Counted from the first letter of the stretch, positions 33,132 through 45,515 are shown. The stretch: DNA of 64,000 bases from Flammula alnicola (GCA_015499995.1 JADNRV010000021.1:186001-250000); one strand, 5' to 3'. The notes: a model not told the origin generated them from the sequence alone. Numbers and translations are program-made.

Positions 33132-34470
33132 TTAGCTGAATAATTCGGCAGGTGCAAGGTGAGAGAACTCAGCGGACACTATTGCGAGTATCGGTCCAAT
33201 ACTGAATATAATCACGCGAATGAGAGAGTCCCGTGAGACGTGGTCATCCTTTTGAAGCAGCGATGCCAGACTTCCAGACGCACGTCGAAGTGCAATTATG
33301 ATAAGCACTAATATGGTCGTCCAGTTCATGAGGATAGTCACTCCGATGGATGAGTGATGAAACCTACCTTCTACGATGATGAGCAATAACATGGATACCA
33401 AGGCAATTCCTCCCGCGATCTCTCTCCTACCAGATGGTGAGATGTGAGTAATGGTATGAAAAAAAAACTGGACGAGATACACATACGGGCCAGGACTAGA
33501 TATATGACAGTACATTCCTGTTGGAGTTCTTTGGGGAGTTGTAGGATTTGCCAGTCCATACTATAGTTTCAAAGGATTGGTATCCTTTTGACGTTTGGAA
33601 AGTATCAATGGTAAGGAAGCCCACCATCAAGAATCCAACGAAGGCAATTACGAAGGAGGCACTCGGCACGGCGTGAAGCTGAAACCATATGTTAATTTCA
33701 ATATTTTCCAAAAAGAATCACGTCGATAATACCAATATTATGTATTTTTGGGGCACATTCGATCTTGAGTTGAGGGCAAGCCGGAGGGTCATGTACGCCT
33801 AGGATGCATCAATAATGAGATCAATGGATGGCTTTACGAAAATCTCGCCTGCAGAATAAATGAGGCAGAATACAAGCCACCTCTGTATCGTTGCATATTG
33901 GCATTCATATTTGCGCCGATGATAATGATACTAGTATGTCAGCAGCAACTCACAAGATAGCTGAGGCGTGTATCAAGGCCGCCTGGGTCAGACAAAGACG
34001 CGACCCGGGAGAGGGTGGGGGGCCGTTCTGTCGACCAAGTAGCATCAAGTTGGCGGAACAACCGATGATGAATGTGCCAAGAGCTGTAAACCATGTTGAG
34101 GCCCGCCGAATTCGAGGAGAGAGCCATGCAGTCAAGAGGAGAATCGAAACAGAAACCAAGGCCACAAAATAAATGACGTCGTATACGATGATGAGGTGTT
34201 TATTTGGGGTCCAACTATCACCCGCTGCTCGAGCCCCCAATTCGTCGGCCCTGTGGTAAATCCAACAAATAATTAGCTTGTGACATCCAGATTATCCGCG
34301 AGTAAAAATTGAAGACCTTCTTTTCAACATCAAACTACTGACCATCTCTCCTGTGATGACCGGAACCTGTTTGAAGAAGTGCACAAGCAAGGAATTCGAC
34401 GCGCAGTAGGCTTGCGGCGGGCGCGAATAGGGATAAGAAGCAGTACTCCTGTGAAAGTTCGTAGCGACCA
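33132..34470 (-). CDS. Uncharacterised polytopic membrane protein (approximate model)
   Basis: Several hydrophobic exons are read leftward. The block PPQAYCASNSLLVHFFKQ ends at 34343. The exon 34276-33954 carries VYDVIYFVALVSVSILLL and WFTALGTFIIGCSANLMLLG. Further exons hold SFVIAFVGFLM (near 33640) and REIAGGIALVSMLLLII, and the last, about 33300-33132, holds LIRVIIFSIGPILAIVS before the stop. At least six membrane segments are likely, resembling the many seven-TM receptor-like proteins of agarics. The start codon lies upstream of about 34470 and was not found. Joins between 33600 and 33930 have alternatives, and one 60-nt in-frame intron near 33310-33370 may be retained. I do not assign a family. 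Confidence 0.5.
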
Positions 34471-35648
34471 GATACTTGGTCTTATAGAGCGACGCCTCTT
34501 AGAAGGGTAATTTTGGACTGTGGGTCAATCACAGAATAGAACTGCGCCCAATCGACAATAATATCCTAGCTTCACCCTTGACAGGCTTGACCGGCGACAG
34601 GGTTTTCATACTACCATCTATCATGACTAATGAGCACTCAAGATCGATGTTAGTCATCGATAGAGGGTAAAGGGAAACAAGACGGACGACTTCTTGCGCA
34701 ACATCTCCTCGAGACTCATGACTAGTCATCGAATTTATGGCTGTGACTTTGTGGGATCAGTCATGACTGTCCAACGCTGGGTGCAATAGATAATAATACT
34801 TAGCGCCTATTTAAAAACAGTGATTGGAATGAATAGAAGCATCCAAGAGACTTGAGCTTGAGTCGCTGCGTGCCTTGAGAAACAAAGGCTCCCGACGAAA
34901 TTCGCGGACTTGACAGAGACAACAATTGTAACGGAATGTGGGAGAGCGGTCGCTTGATTTATATATTCTTAAGCTTGAAGTCGAAATTGACAGGGACGTC
35001 ACTGTCTTTCGCGTAGCAATGAGTGGCATGCATGATTTTGTTGAGAACATTAACTCACGCTGCAGAACGTCGAGATAAAAGTATCAACCTACATTCTGGG
35101 CCAGCGCGAAGCGGCGCTTCTATATGTTCGGTTGAATCAGATTGTCTTCATTTCGATGATGCCAATCTCGTTTCCAGAAAACAGTTGAGGGCTTGAAGCG
35201 GTACTCCACTGCCATAAAGTGACTGTTTCAGGATCAATAGGAGTTCGAAAGACCCAATATTGCGTTACCTGGTGGGTTCATACATTTAATGATGTATCAG
35301 TTCCCCAGAGGCCAGAGCTCGTAGAATCATGCTGAAGGGTACCTAGGCATCTTTTCGATGACGGGGGATTCTCTAGTACATTGAACCAATGACAAGCATG
35401 ATGTTTTAAGCATCAAAAACAATCGAGATGGTTAAGGTCAACGAAAAGCTGGCAACATAAGGATGATATTGTGAATTCTCGAGGGGTGACATGACAGTTT
35501 GCAAGAAACTAGTTGCGATGAGGAGAGGACTAACTCGGGCCGGGTCGGAGTCCAAATATATTCAGATGCAGAGCAGGGTCTCATGCGACGCACAATTCCC
35601 CACCACCGCAATATAGAAGTTGAACGTTGAACGGTTCAAGCAATCTTA
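34471..35648. other. Intergenic interval
   Basis: Apart from the missing 5' exon of the minus-strand membrane gene, which may lie near 34560-34730, nothing coding is recognised. Confidence 0.45.
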
Positions 35649-36874
35649 ATGACTTGGCAGCATGTGGCCTCCCTCTCCATCTTCTCTGCCTACTTTTGTA
35701 CTATCTTTGGCCTACTTTTGTTAATTATCTATACGCTTTCGACTTCAAAAGCCTCATCAAACGCGCTAAAGTCATGGATATTTGTTGGTCTGACACTCGG
35801 GTCTTTTGCTCATACGTGGTTCTGTAAGTTTTTGAAATGCATGACATAGTAACTTCTCTGATTTTATTCTAGATATGTTTAAATATATGGAAGTTAGTTG
35901 CAGCCTGCGGTCTCAAATAACTGCCGGCTTACTCATCTGCTCAATAGTGGAGTTTCAGCAATTACGAACGCCTTCAAAATCCCAAATCTCAGGACCTGAT
36001 TTACCGGGTCGCATCATGGCTGTATGATACCTCTCTATTTGAAGAAGCATGGGCACTTGTGTGCTTTCAACCTATGAACTGGTGGTGGAGTGAACAACTC
36101 TGCCTCTTCACGGTGGGAGCTTGGACAGTTTTCATCGCAATTGAAGGTCTTATTCTGAATTCCTCCGTGTATTTTTGCTGCTCTAAACTCTTCTATCTAG
36201 GCACTCGACACAAAGTCAAGCATCTTTGGGCCTACATGCTCCTCGGACAAATTGTCGCGATATCTGTTGCCTCCAATCTATTCTACCTTGCTTTGATCCT
36301 GTCTCCGCCACCTTCTCCAAAAAGCCAATCCTCAAAACCAAGCGCAAGTCCCAAGCTCTGGCTGAGCGTCCTGCTATCTCTCGCCACCGTTGCGATCTCC
36401 CCATTTACGTCCAGCAGAACCTTCCTTCCCAATCTTCTAGTCATGCACGCCCTCCTCTTCATTCCCCTGATATCCGCCGATGCGACTCCAGCCCCCTACT
36501 CCATCAGTACGAAAGCCTTATACCGCGTCATTCACATCGTAGCAGCTATCATCCACATTCGAACAGTATTGAACGCCGTCGGCTTCCTGAACCAAAGCTC
36601 ACATCCGGCAGCATCCCACGTCGTAGCCGCTGCTTGGAGCGTTCTACATGCACACCCGGCGCAGTCATCTATCGGATGGGATGTCATTTGGACGAGCGTT
36701 TCGTTCATTGTTTGGATGCTCCTAAGACCAAGAGAGCCTTCGCAGCCCTCGAAATTACTCTCGGCATCTTATCTACTGTTGTCGACCCCTGTGGCCTGTA
36801 TTGGTGTTACGGCACCGTATGCTCTTCTACCTAGAAGGGAGCCTGCGGGGCCTGTCGATGTCAAGGAAGAGTAG
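35649..36874 (+). CDS. Uncharacterised multi-pass membrane protein, four exons
   Basis: Exons 35649-35823, 35873-35892 (20 nt), 35948-36146 and 36201-36874 join in phase and give 355 aa. Membrane segments include SLSIFSAYFCTIFGLLLLII, the run from LWAYMLLGQIVAISVASNLF, and later stretches around VIHIVAAIIHIRTVLNA and LLSASYLLLSTPVACIGV. The last intron (54 nt) has no stop and is in frame, so an unspliced variant would add 18 residues. A short cytosolic tail ends VDVKEE. I know similar sequences with an L-W-A-Y-M-x-L-G-Q core from basidiomycetes but no function for them. Confidence is good for the gene, low for its role. Confidence 0.7.
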
Positions 36875-37541
36875 ATTTCGACGTAATGGATTGTCCTGAT
36901 AATCACCTCGCGGTTTCCAGGTTATATTCAAGGCCGGGTCAAGACGTCAGCTATAGGTCTGACGTAGCCGGCGAAAACGAGGAGGAGCACGTATACCCAG
37001 TAAGTGATACTGTACACCATCTCCCACGGATATTTCCCTTGAATATTGGATATCCTCTTCCCATTTCAACATGCGATCGACATTGGTGGATCCCTGCTAG
37101 TTTATTGGACATGAAGGTGTTGTTTCAGGTACAGTGTTCCATGAGCGATAAGCATGTGGTTCGTCAGCGACGCTATTGAAAAGTCACAGGTCGGATTATT
37201 GCAAGTCCTTAGCAAGCCTAGCGGTATTTCGATGACTAAATTGACAAAGACGCCTTTACGCTTTGACGTCAAGGCTTTAATCTCGCGAGGCATGGCATCA
37301 TACACAGGTATCCAAAAGGAGAGAAAAATTCCTATGACGGTGCCCGCGGCCCGGTGCATGCACCATCAGGGAAAGATATCCGAGCGATACTCATGATTTT
37401 TTGCTGGTCTGGGGCCTCTGTTATCATATATCTACATACTTATACCATGTGCACATATCCTTACCCACGTCTCCTTCCTCTCCCCTCATCTCTCTTCCGC
37501 ACTAAAAGCCTCTTTATTCGCGGGTTTACCTGCCCTTGACC
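36875..37541. other. Intergenic interval upstream of the AEC transporter
   Basis: Short frames only; presumed promoter of the next gene in the distal part. Confidence 0.4.
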
Positions 37542-39529
37542 ATGGTTTCTGCGGGCACGCTCATCTGGATATCATGTCGGCCTTTACTCCGACTGTAAGT
37601 TCCGTTCCGTTTGTGGTTTTAGGGTTGAGAAAGAGTTGGAACCTGACGAAGCGAAATTATAGTGTTTTCTGCGTTTCGTGTGGGTTTGCGATCACGAAAG
37701 CTGATATCTTCCCTGCGATTGCGGCGGCGGGTGCTGGACAGATGCTGTTGAATATCACACTTCCGAGTCTGATGTTCTCGAAAATTGTCCCTGCGTTCAC
37801 AGCGCAGAACGTTAGTGCCCTTGGTTAGTTTCAATATCTTCCCGGGTTCCTTTCGGTTTGCTCATGGTCTTTTTGGATTCTCTCTGAATGTTATTAGGTC
37901 CACTCGTGCTCGTTGCACTCCTTTACGAGGCAATGGGCATAATACTGGCCTACATCGTGAAGCAATTCTTCTGGGTGCCCCACCGGTTTCGCTATGGGAT
38001 CCTTGTTGCGGGAGGATGGGGGAATGTAGGCGATATACGTGAGCCAACGCAAATATGACTTCTTCGGCCTTCTCATCCGACGCGGGGTGTTTAGCAACTT
38101 CCGTAATTATGAGCGTCACAGGGGCTGCTCCCTTCCATGGCGTTGCCGATCAGAATCTCGCCGTTGCATATATCTCCGCATTTATCTTGGTGTTCATGGT
38201 ATGTTTCTCTATCCTCGCCTTCAAACCATCTTCTAGAAGTAGTTCTGACACTTTCCTCGATAGGTAACACTATTTCCTTTTGGAGGGCATAAGTGGGTCG
38301 CCTGGGACTTTGTAGGGCCGGATGTTGAGCCTGAAGAGATCCAGGAAGCTATGCGCCTCAAGCGGAAGGCATTCTTTCACCCGTTTAAGCGCGTTGTCCA
38401 GCTTTCGGCGGGGAAAAATCAAGATCACGAAACTAGCGGGCCTGATGAAAAGACTATATCTGAAAATGAAAAGAAGGATAGGAGCGCGTCCAGTACGCAG
38501 CGAGTGCACCACAAACACGTCTCTTTCATGGACGACGCGTCGACTATGGTCCCAACCGAGGGAATTGCATCTCCAGTCGGTTCCCCTCCCCCAACTGAGA
38601 GAGGTTTTCAACATCGGGTCAATTCATTAGAGCCAACGACAACTATGACAGGCATAGACGCCCCAAATGCCTATAAAACACCCTCGCTTTCAAACGCACA
38701 AAAGCCGAATGCTGGTCTGCTGCCGACTCATGCATCTGTGGATAGCCATGGGGGTGCACGTACACCAAGCACGTCCAATCAGCCGCATGGCACGTCTCGT
38801 TCGCGCAGATTCCGTATCAATATCAAACGGAGACACTTTGTTGATTTTATCAAGGCTTTTTTCACTCCCTGCTCGATGGCCATCCTTGTATCGTTCCCTA
38901 TAGCGCTGATACCCAAGCTCAAAGCTCTGTTCGTCGAAGTTCCTGGAACATATATGCCATCTGCTCCTGACGGCCAACCGCCTCTCGCGTTTGTGTTGGA
39001 TGCAACTTCGTTCGTGGGAGCAGCATCTGTCCCCCTGGGCCTGGTATGCCTCGGATCTTCCCTCGCTCGCCTACCATTTCCGAGGAAAGGAGAGTGGCAG
39101 ATGCTGCCCTTGGGTGCTATAGGCTGGCTCGCCGTAGGCAAAATGGTGGTGATGCCCGTACTTGGTGTGATTATATGTGAAGGGTTGACTAGCACGGGCG
39201 TCATATCGAGAGACGACAAAGTCTTGCGATTTGTATGCATGTGGGTATTCTCTTCGTTTAGCATGAATATTCGAAGATCTAAATACGTCTTTGGCTTGTT
39301 ACCAGATTTTTCTCATGTCTTCCGACAGCGACAGTCCATGTAAGTAATTTAGTGCTTGACAATCAAAATAAATACAGCCACTTATCCTTTTCTATAGGTC
39401 TTGCTGACCCAGGTTTACAGTGGTACCGGAAGCGCGGAACATCTCTCACCTTTTTTGATACCACAGTACATCTTGATGTTTATATCCATGACGGCGCTTA
39501 CAGCATACACGATCCAACTACTTTTCTAG
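37542..39529 (+). CDS. Auxin-efflux-carrier (AEC) type membrane transporter, seven exons
   Basis: Exons 37542-37594, 37663-37823, 37898-38038, 38095-38198, 38264-39240, 39306-39339 and 39398-39529 keep phase and give 533 aa. Two hydrophobic halves flank a long hydrophilic loop, the layout of the PIN-like AEC family. N-terminal blocks: SCGFAITKADIFPAIAAAG, NITLPSLMFSKIVPAFTAQN, GGWGNVGDIPTSVIMSVTG. The C-terminal half has DATSFVGAASVPLGLVCLGS and ends FLIPQYILMFISMTALTAYT plus IQLLF. The loop (about residues 200-360) is Ser/Lys-rich with HKHVSFMDD. Fungal members sit in ER or plasma membrane and are thought to move organic anions; the substrate here is unknown. Confidence 0.88.
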
Positions 39530-40388
39530 AATTGAGGGAATCATTAGATGTGTATTATACTTCCAAATAGACTTTTTTTCTTCGCCTCTAAGTCCTCAGA
39601 GTAGAAGCTAACACTGGCAATGGCCAGATCCATGTACCATTGCCAGATCCAGGTACTTACATAGGACTGGAGAGTCGGAACGAGAGGCCGATGCCATATT
39701 CACGTGATGACCGTGGTAACCTGCGCACAGACCACCTTGAGAATAGTATATAAACCTGTCCACACCCATGGTTGTCTCCTTAGAACATACTCAATCAGGA
39801 TCTGTTTACAGAAACTGACCGAGTCTCGCATTTTTACAAATGCCGCATTCTTCATATCCACTCGATGACATCCGCGCTCTCTCGTTATACTGAGAACATG
39901 GCTCTCCTCCGCGAGGGTCTCGAGGACGTTTGGCGTTTGTTCCCGGTGCACCTTGCGTGTTTCTGGTTACATTTGCCAGCGAGACGAGCGTCTGTCTGAT
40001 GGATACTTTTTATTCTTTACATAGTTTATTAGTCTTGTCAATTGCGTCTTGAATTCTCCATCCAACTGTTTAGTGAGAGTGTGATCTGAAATATGGTATT
40101 CGGAGTGCGTAAATGCTGGTATATTGTCTCCTCAATGTGGAGCCTGGAGCGTCTGTTCACCGAGGTGTATGATGACCTCGAGCCTCGACGGTGGGGTCGC
40201 TAAGAAAAATTTCTGTATATTTGGCTGCTCCCCCTGTTGTAAACAAGCGCCGCTGCCAAGCTTAATGGGCTTCACAACCATGATCTGGCGAGCTGGGTAA
40301 TAAGTATCTCCATCTCCAACCGCCACGTTGAATGTGACTCTGCTGCAGCATTTTCACGGTAAGAGTACTCTAACCGTTAGTCGTGAAC
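39530..40388. other. Intergenic interval with an isolated TATA box
   Basis: TATATAAA at 39747-39754 is followed about 90 bp later by an ATG (39840) that opens only 17 codons. No gene is supported. The left target duplication of the adjacent transposon (CGTGAAC) is at 40382-40388. Confidence 0.4.
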
Positions 40389-41977
40389 CCCAGTGAGAAT
40401 GCCGGCGGTTCCGTTTGGCTCAGATTGGTTGCCCTCGGTATTTACCAATTCCATGTGTTCAAATCGGTTATAGTTGGTCAAAATATTATCATTCTGTACC
40501 TAGCTCAATTCTCCTCGGATAAATCTTAGCCTGAATTTCTCAATGTCCTAAATTCATCCAAAATGCACCCTATTCATCTCATGACGATCTCAATTGCACA
40601 TGTGACAGAGCGCACTTTTGACAAGTTCACACGGCACTGCCACCAGTGTCAGTCTCATTTGCGTCAAACTGTGATCGACTTGTCTGTCTCTTCCTCTCCT
40701 CGCTCTGCTCGACCACTATGTTTTGACACAAGACTATTCCTAAATGGCTTCTCAACTGAAGAAATTTCATTGCAACTGCCGGCGCTTTTGCCGCGGCCGT
40801 GAAACCTGAGACCACTGTAAAAAACAACGAAAGCTCAAGAAAAATTTCAAGCACTGACAGCGCCAGTCGGGTCACAAGAGAAGTCAACTACTATCGAACC
40901 AACACCCCGTGCGACACCGCTGCATGTGCAACTTGGTGGTCATGAGCAGGTGCGAGTACCAACAATATCATTTCGATAATGCTAACCATGTTATACAAGA
41001 AATTGGTAGGCACCATTACCTGTTGCCGCCACCCCGCACATGGAGAATGCTCACGAGCAGGTACAAGCCGCCACGACGCCTGTTAGCCTGTTACTGACAC
41101 AGTCTTCTGTAGGACGTACTCTGCTCAAGTCACCTCTGGCCCCACGGTCTCTCGTCTTGATGCCCTCAAATTGAATGGTATATTTGTTGATCCTTGCTCT
41201 TGTTCTTCACTAACAGATACCTCTCATCTCCAGCTACAAAGTCCACAAAAAGCGAAATGGTTGCAATACCATCAAGCTCAGGCTTGCCATCCGCTTGTGA
41301 AAGTGTTCTCACCACACCTTCAAAGTGTTCTCACCACACCTTCGGCACCCTTGAATCCACCGAATGCTGCCGTTTTCAAGTTTTCGATGAATAGCTTTGC
41401 TGAATGGTTCGTTGATCTGCTATGTCGACACAATATCATGCTGACTAATTGCAGGAATCTTTTTGGGTACTACAAAGAAACGCGCTACGAAGCGAGAGGT
41501 GAAGGACACGTTTGAAGCGCTCTCGGATAGCGAGAAGCAGGTCAGTTTGTTTCTCGAGCATCCCGCAATCTTTTAACTAATTGTATGTCTAATTTAAGAA
41601 ATGGCCTGCTCTGTGTAAAGAGAAACTGCACAAAAGAAGGAAGTACGAAATGCTGTGGCCATGGGGCAGTGAATGGGCAAAGTGGCTCGAGGGTGGGATG
41701 GCGAGGGTCAATATGGCACACTACATATTGGTTCTTTTCGGTTCTCTTCGGTACCCCGTATCACGTAGTACATGTAGTGGTATTGTCAGAAATTAACCAA
41801 TCTCATTCTATTAAAGCTACAATAATTTTTACATTGAGTCGATGCCAACCCAAACTAACCGATGACAATCGGTTAGATTCTAAATCCTGTGTTGTTATCG
41901 GTTTTGATCGGTGACATATGCCCGAATCCGATTTCAACCAAAGACAACCAACCTGAACCGCCGGTATTCTCACTGGG
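40389..41977. mobile_element. DNA transposon, 1589 bp, inverted repeats and 7-bp target duplication
   Basis: The ends are inverted copies matching at 22 of the first 23 bases, beginning CCCAGTGAGAATRCCGGCGG. The 7-mer CGTGAAC flanks the element on both sides (40382-40388 and 41978-41984), showing insertion. Subterminal copies of ATCGGTT lie near both ends and could bind a transposase. No transposase is recognised, so it is probably non-autonomous. The superfamily is uncertain: CAGTG ends resemble hAT, but hAT duplications are normally 8 bp. The interior carries short coding-like pieces and a 22-bp tandem duplication around 41300-41342 (GTGTTCTCACCACACCTTC twice). Confidence 0.82.
41340..41730 (+). 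pseudogene. Coding-like fragment inside the transposon (possible HMG-box-like remnant)
   Basis: One frame reads PLNPPNAAVFKFSMN near 41350-41395. After a likely intron it continues KKRATKREVKDTFEALSDSE, then across a second intron KWPALCKEKLHKRRKYEMLW. The ALSDSEKQKW stretch resembles helix 2 of HMG boxes, but the box is not complete and I could not join the pieces in one frame. It may be a captured host gene fragment or a relic of an element-encoded DNA-binding protein. Confidence 0.3.
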
Positions 41978-42031
41978 CGTGAACACTTCTGACCATAGAG
42001 GACGAAATTCAGCAGGCCAATCGTCATATTT

Positions 42032-43465
42032 ATGGAGCGCGTTGCGTTGCTCAGCTCAATTACTTCCCTCGAGCGCAGGAAAAGGGAGCTACAGCTCGAA
42101 ATCGACGCGGTCAACTCGGAGCTCAATGTCCAAAATGCAGGATACGCCAGATTCGTTAACGACGATGCCCTCATTTATCGGCTACCGAACGAGATCCTGG
42201 CAGGGATTTTTCTGACTTGTCAACGAATCGCCCGAAATTCGAACAAGGCGGTAGCCCCCTTTCAAATCACGGCCTCGCATGTGTCGCACCGATGGCGCGA
42301 AATTGTTCTATCCACGCCTTTGCTGTGGAATGTCATCGATTTTCGCGTTCGGCCGCTCAACCATTTCCAAGGACGTGTCTTCTCGCAGCTCGAAGCTCAT
42401 TTATTGCATTCGGATAGATGTTTTCTCGACATCACCCTCGACTTTCTCCTCATAGAAAACCTTTCGGCGTATTTGAAGCTCCTTTCAGCTCATTCGACGC
42501 GCTGGCGGCGGTTGTCGATCGTGACGATATACCAACAAGTGGACGACATTTATTCCCTCCTCCGTGAGGTCCAAACGCCCATTTTAGAGCATTTGTCACT
42601 CAGCCTAGGAAGAGCAGACGATGGACCCGGATCGCTATCACCCCGCAAACCATACCTCAATGTCTCTCCTACTATCTTCCCTTCTGGCGCGCCGTCACTC
42701 TCGTTTGTTAGACTGGCCGGACATGCGTTGGGTAATCTCCATCCCCCCACTTCCTCCATCACTACGCTCCACCTGGATGGCTGGACCAGACATTATATCA
42801 CCCACAACCAGCTCAAGGATATTTTCGAAGCTGCGACGTCCCTCGTCAATCTCTCCCTTAACCAACTCGTCATTCATCACCCTCGCGATCCTCTGGAAGT
42901 CCTCCAACCGGTGAATTTGCCGAATTTGCGCTCCCTTCGGATCCGTGGTCCTTGTTCTCCCGCATCCCGCTTTTTATCGCTCATGGAGACACCTCAACTG
43001 CACTCTCTGTCGCTACACGGCATAGAAACCTTTGATTCCGGTATTCTTCAGTCCGTCCAGCATCTCACCATAGATTCGTGCGCTATGGATGAACTGCACA
43101 TCGGGCATTTGTTCCGGTCATTTCCCTCGATTTCGTTCGTCAGCGTCGACGAGTCGCTGCCGGACATATTCTCCATGCTCCTACCGGACCCCGCCGTACC
43201 GACGCCGTGGCCTCATCTGCGTACGGTATCGCTGCGTGACCTGCAGTCCGTCGATGTCCCTTATTTCTGCAATCTTGTGTTCACGCTGCAAAAGACCGAA
43301 AAGGGTCTTAGTAACATTTTCCTCGATCGGCGCAGCCGGACGGTACTGCGGACCAGACACCGGCTGGATTGGTTACAAGAACGAGTCAAGGTCGAGCACT
43401 GTGACACTTCCGAGCCATGGCCTTTCGGTCTCGGGTATGAGGATGCTCACGACTTGCTTGAATAG
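42032..43465 (+). CDS. F-box protein with N-terminal coiled coil, single exon
   Basis: An uninterrupted frame of 477 aa runs from the ATG at 42032. A short coiled coil (SLERRKRELQLEIDAVNSEL) precedes the F-box (YRLPNEILAGIFLTCQRIA ... VSHRWREIVLSTPLLWNVI, about 50-105). LRR-like strands follow (TPILEHLSLSLG, LPNLRSLRIRG, TPQLHSLSLHG). This coiled coil plus F-box order is very common in Agaricomycetes, where such genes form large families of presumed SCF ubiquitin-ligase adaptors. It begins only 55 bp right of the transposon end, so the insertion sits in its promoter. No substrate can be inferred. Confidence 0.85.
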   Translation: MERVALLSSITSLERRKRELQLEIDAVNSELNVQNAGYARFVNDDALIYRLPNEILAGIFLTCQRIARNSNKAVAPFQITASHVSHRWREIVLSTPLLWNVIDFRVRPLNHFQGRVFSQLEAHLLHSDRCFLDITLDFLLIENLSAYLKLLSAHSTRWRRLSIVTIYQQVDDIYSLLREVQTPILEHLSLSLGRADDGPGSLSPRKPYLNVSPTIFPSGAPSLSFVRLAGHALGNLHPPTSSITTLHLDGWTRHYITHNQLKDIFEAATSLVNLSLNQLVIHHPRDPLEVLQPVNLPNLRSLRIRGPCSPASRFLSLMETPQLHSLSLHGIETFDSGILQSVQHLTIDSCAMDELHIGHLFRSFPSISFVSVDESLPDIFSMLLPDPAVPTPWPHLRTVSLRDLQSVDVPYFCNLVFTLQKTEKGLSNIFLDRRSRTVLRTRHRLDWLQERVKVEHCDTSEPWPFGLGYEDAHDLLE

Positions 43466-44542
43466 AAGGGCTTGGCCCTGGCGTGAGTAAGGTGTTGTCC
43501 TTACTCATCATAATATAGACCCACTCCCTCCCCTTCACTTCGTTCTTCTCGTGACGGTTTGTCCGACCACGGTCGCGCTCCCAGATGTCACCGTATCCTC
43601 GCATACACCGCGTGAAGAAGAAAGGGGCCTTTTTGATCTCTCTCCCACTGGACACGGGACACGGTTACTCTGGTCTCTTTCGCTACCGACTTTGCGCGTT
43701 TCTCCCCCCTTCTCTCTTTTTTCTTGGAGGTGCTTTTCAATCCACTTCGGTTACCGCACTTAGTACGCGGATTTACGCTCGGACTCGTCGCTGTATACCC
43801 ATGGAGTAGCGATATAGCACATTAATCATCACTCGTATACCCTGTCCACTTTCCTTTCGATCATCGGTGGGCATGAGATTCCATCTAAAAACGTATACTT
43901 AGCCAGAGACTGATTACAATTGCGATTGCGAGACATCTCTTGTTGGCGGCTCTGGTGATCAGTGGTCATGCACAAATATCAGGAGAGTTGCGGTCGCAGT
44001 TCATGCGCACGGGAGAAGTGGAAGAAGGTTGGTGTATGTATGGACTACGAGTCTTAAAATTAGAGGTGCTGTGTATAATAATATAGTAGCTTACGTACTC
44101 GATGTCATTACGGGCGACGAGACGGTCCAAGTTCTGCCGATGGCCGACGTTTGCTGTTTTCGCCCTTGAGGCGTGGTTTTCCCTAGAGTTTTCTCAGTGT
44201 GTATACCCCGTCCTCGGAGCGGTTTTTGCATCGGGGTGGAAGGGGAGGAGGAGGGGAGGGGGTTAGGATGTAGGGGATTGAGTAATTTTTAATTGAATAG
44301 AGTGATTCAGAGTTTGTCAGCGTGACTGTGACTTTCTTGGTAAAAGAGACCTCCGATCCGTTTGTCTATCTGCCTTAAGCTCAGTCAGCGGTTTCTTGTC
44401 CATCCCCATGTTCCTCCTCTCTGTAAAGTCCCTCTCATAACAGAACTTCCCCGCCCCTCTGCTTTAAACATCTTTTATATCTCAAAGTACAACAATCTTC
44501 TAAACTCTTTGCTAATTGTCTGGTTTTGCTTTGAAACCACTC
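43466..44542. other. Intergenic interval
   Basis: It holds the 3' region of the F-box gene and the promoter side of the oxidoreductase. Pyrimidine-rich stretches; no gene is supported. Confidence 0.45.
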
Positions 44543-45515
44543 ATGTCGACCCGTGTGGTTAGATTGACTGTTGTTACTGATTTCGTGAGTGACAACCCTG
44601 CGTCTCGCTTCCTTTCTCATCTTTTCTTACTTCTAGGTTTGCACAAATTGCTGCATCTCAGAGCATGAGCTCCTCGATGCCATCGCATACTGCAAGGACG
44701 TCCTCCAGCTCCCGTTGGATTTCGAACTCGAGCATTTGCCATTCCGTCTCATAAACTCCTCCATCCTCGCGGACGATACCCCGAAAGTTGAACGTTCCGA
44801 TTTCCTCCAAAAACACATCGGAAAGGAGAAATTTACCAAGTTGCAAGCCGCCATTTCCAAGTGGGGTGAAGAGAAGGGGGTTCCGATGTGCGTCGCTCAG
44901 TGTTTCACTTGCTATATCTTTTTTTTTCTCATACGGAGTGCTCTTATAACTAGCTCTTTCCGTGGCGTCATGAGCCAGACGACCCGCGCCCACCGCCTTT
45001 GCCAGAAGGCGTACAAGATTGGCGGTCAGAATCTCCAGGTTCCGCTTCTCTGCGCCGTATTCAAAGCGCACATGGAGGAAGGAAGGGATATCGCCGACAT
45101 CAATGTTCTCGCCGATCTTGCTGAACGCACTGGTACCATGTCCAGGGCACAGGTGCGTTTTCAACATATGCTCACGTGTCCTCACTCTCAACTTCTATTT
45201 CGTAATAGGCTGTCGCATTTTTGGAATCAGACGAGCTCGAGAAGGAAGTCAATGCGATGTGTGACGATGCCAGGTCTAAAGGCATCACTGGCGTCCCGAT
45301 GACCATCATAGATGGAAAGTGGGCTGTCAGCGGCGGCCAATCGTCGGATGTGTTCATCCAGGTGCGTGGGCTTATTTTGCACTCTGATGGCGCAACGCAT
45401 CATGTTAACATATATATCCATTTGACAGATTTTCAAGAAGCTGGCGGCCGCTGGCGTACATAACTCTCCCTCTCCGTTCTCTGCTCCTGTCGTCGACACC
45501 GTCCTCGTCGCCTAA
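44543..45515 (+). CDS. DsbA/FrnE-like thioredoxin-fold oxidoreductase, five exons
   Basis: Exons 44543-44584, 44637-44887, 44954-45152, 45209-45361 and 45429-45515 join in phase and give 243 aa. After the first strand (VVRLTVVTDF) comes CTNC, the active-site CxxC position of the DSBA-like fold. The helical insert has TTRAHRLCQKAYK and IADINVLADLAERTG. The cis-Pro loop GITGVPMTIIDGKWAVSGGQ is typical of the FrnE/HCCA-isomerase DSBA group. No signal peptide is present, so it is probably cytosolic. These proteins are thiol-disulphide or glutathione-linked oxidoreductases; the substrate is not known. Confidence 0.87.

Noticed and set aside
40743..40800. Frame reading KKFHCNCRRFCRGRE, considered as the Cys-rich head of a KDZ-type transposase
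   Set aside because: It stops after about 20 codons, and a different frame of the same DNA reads more smoothly; too short to support.
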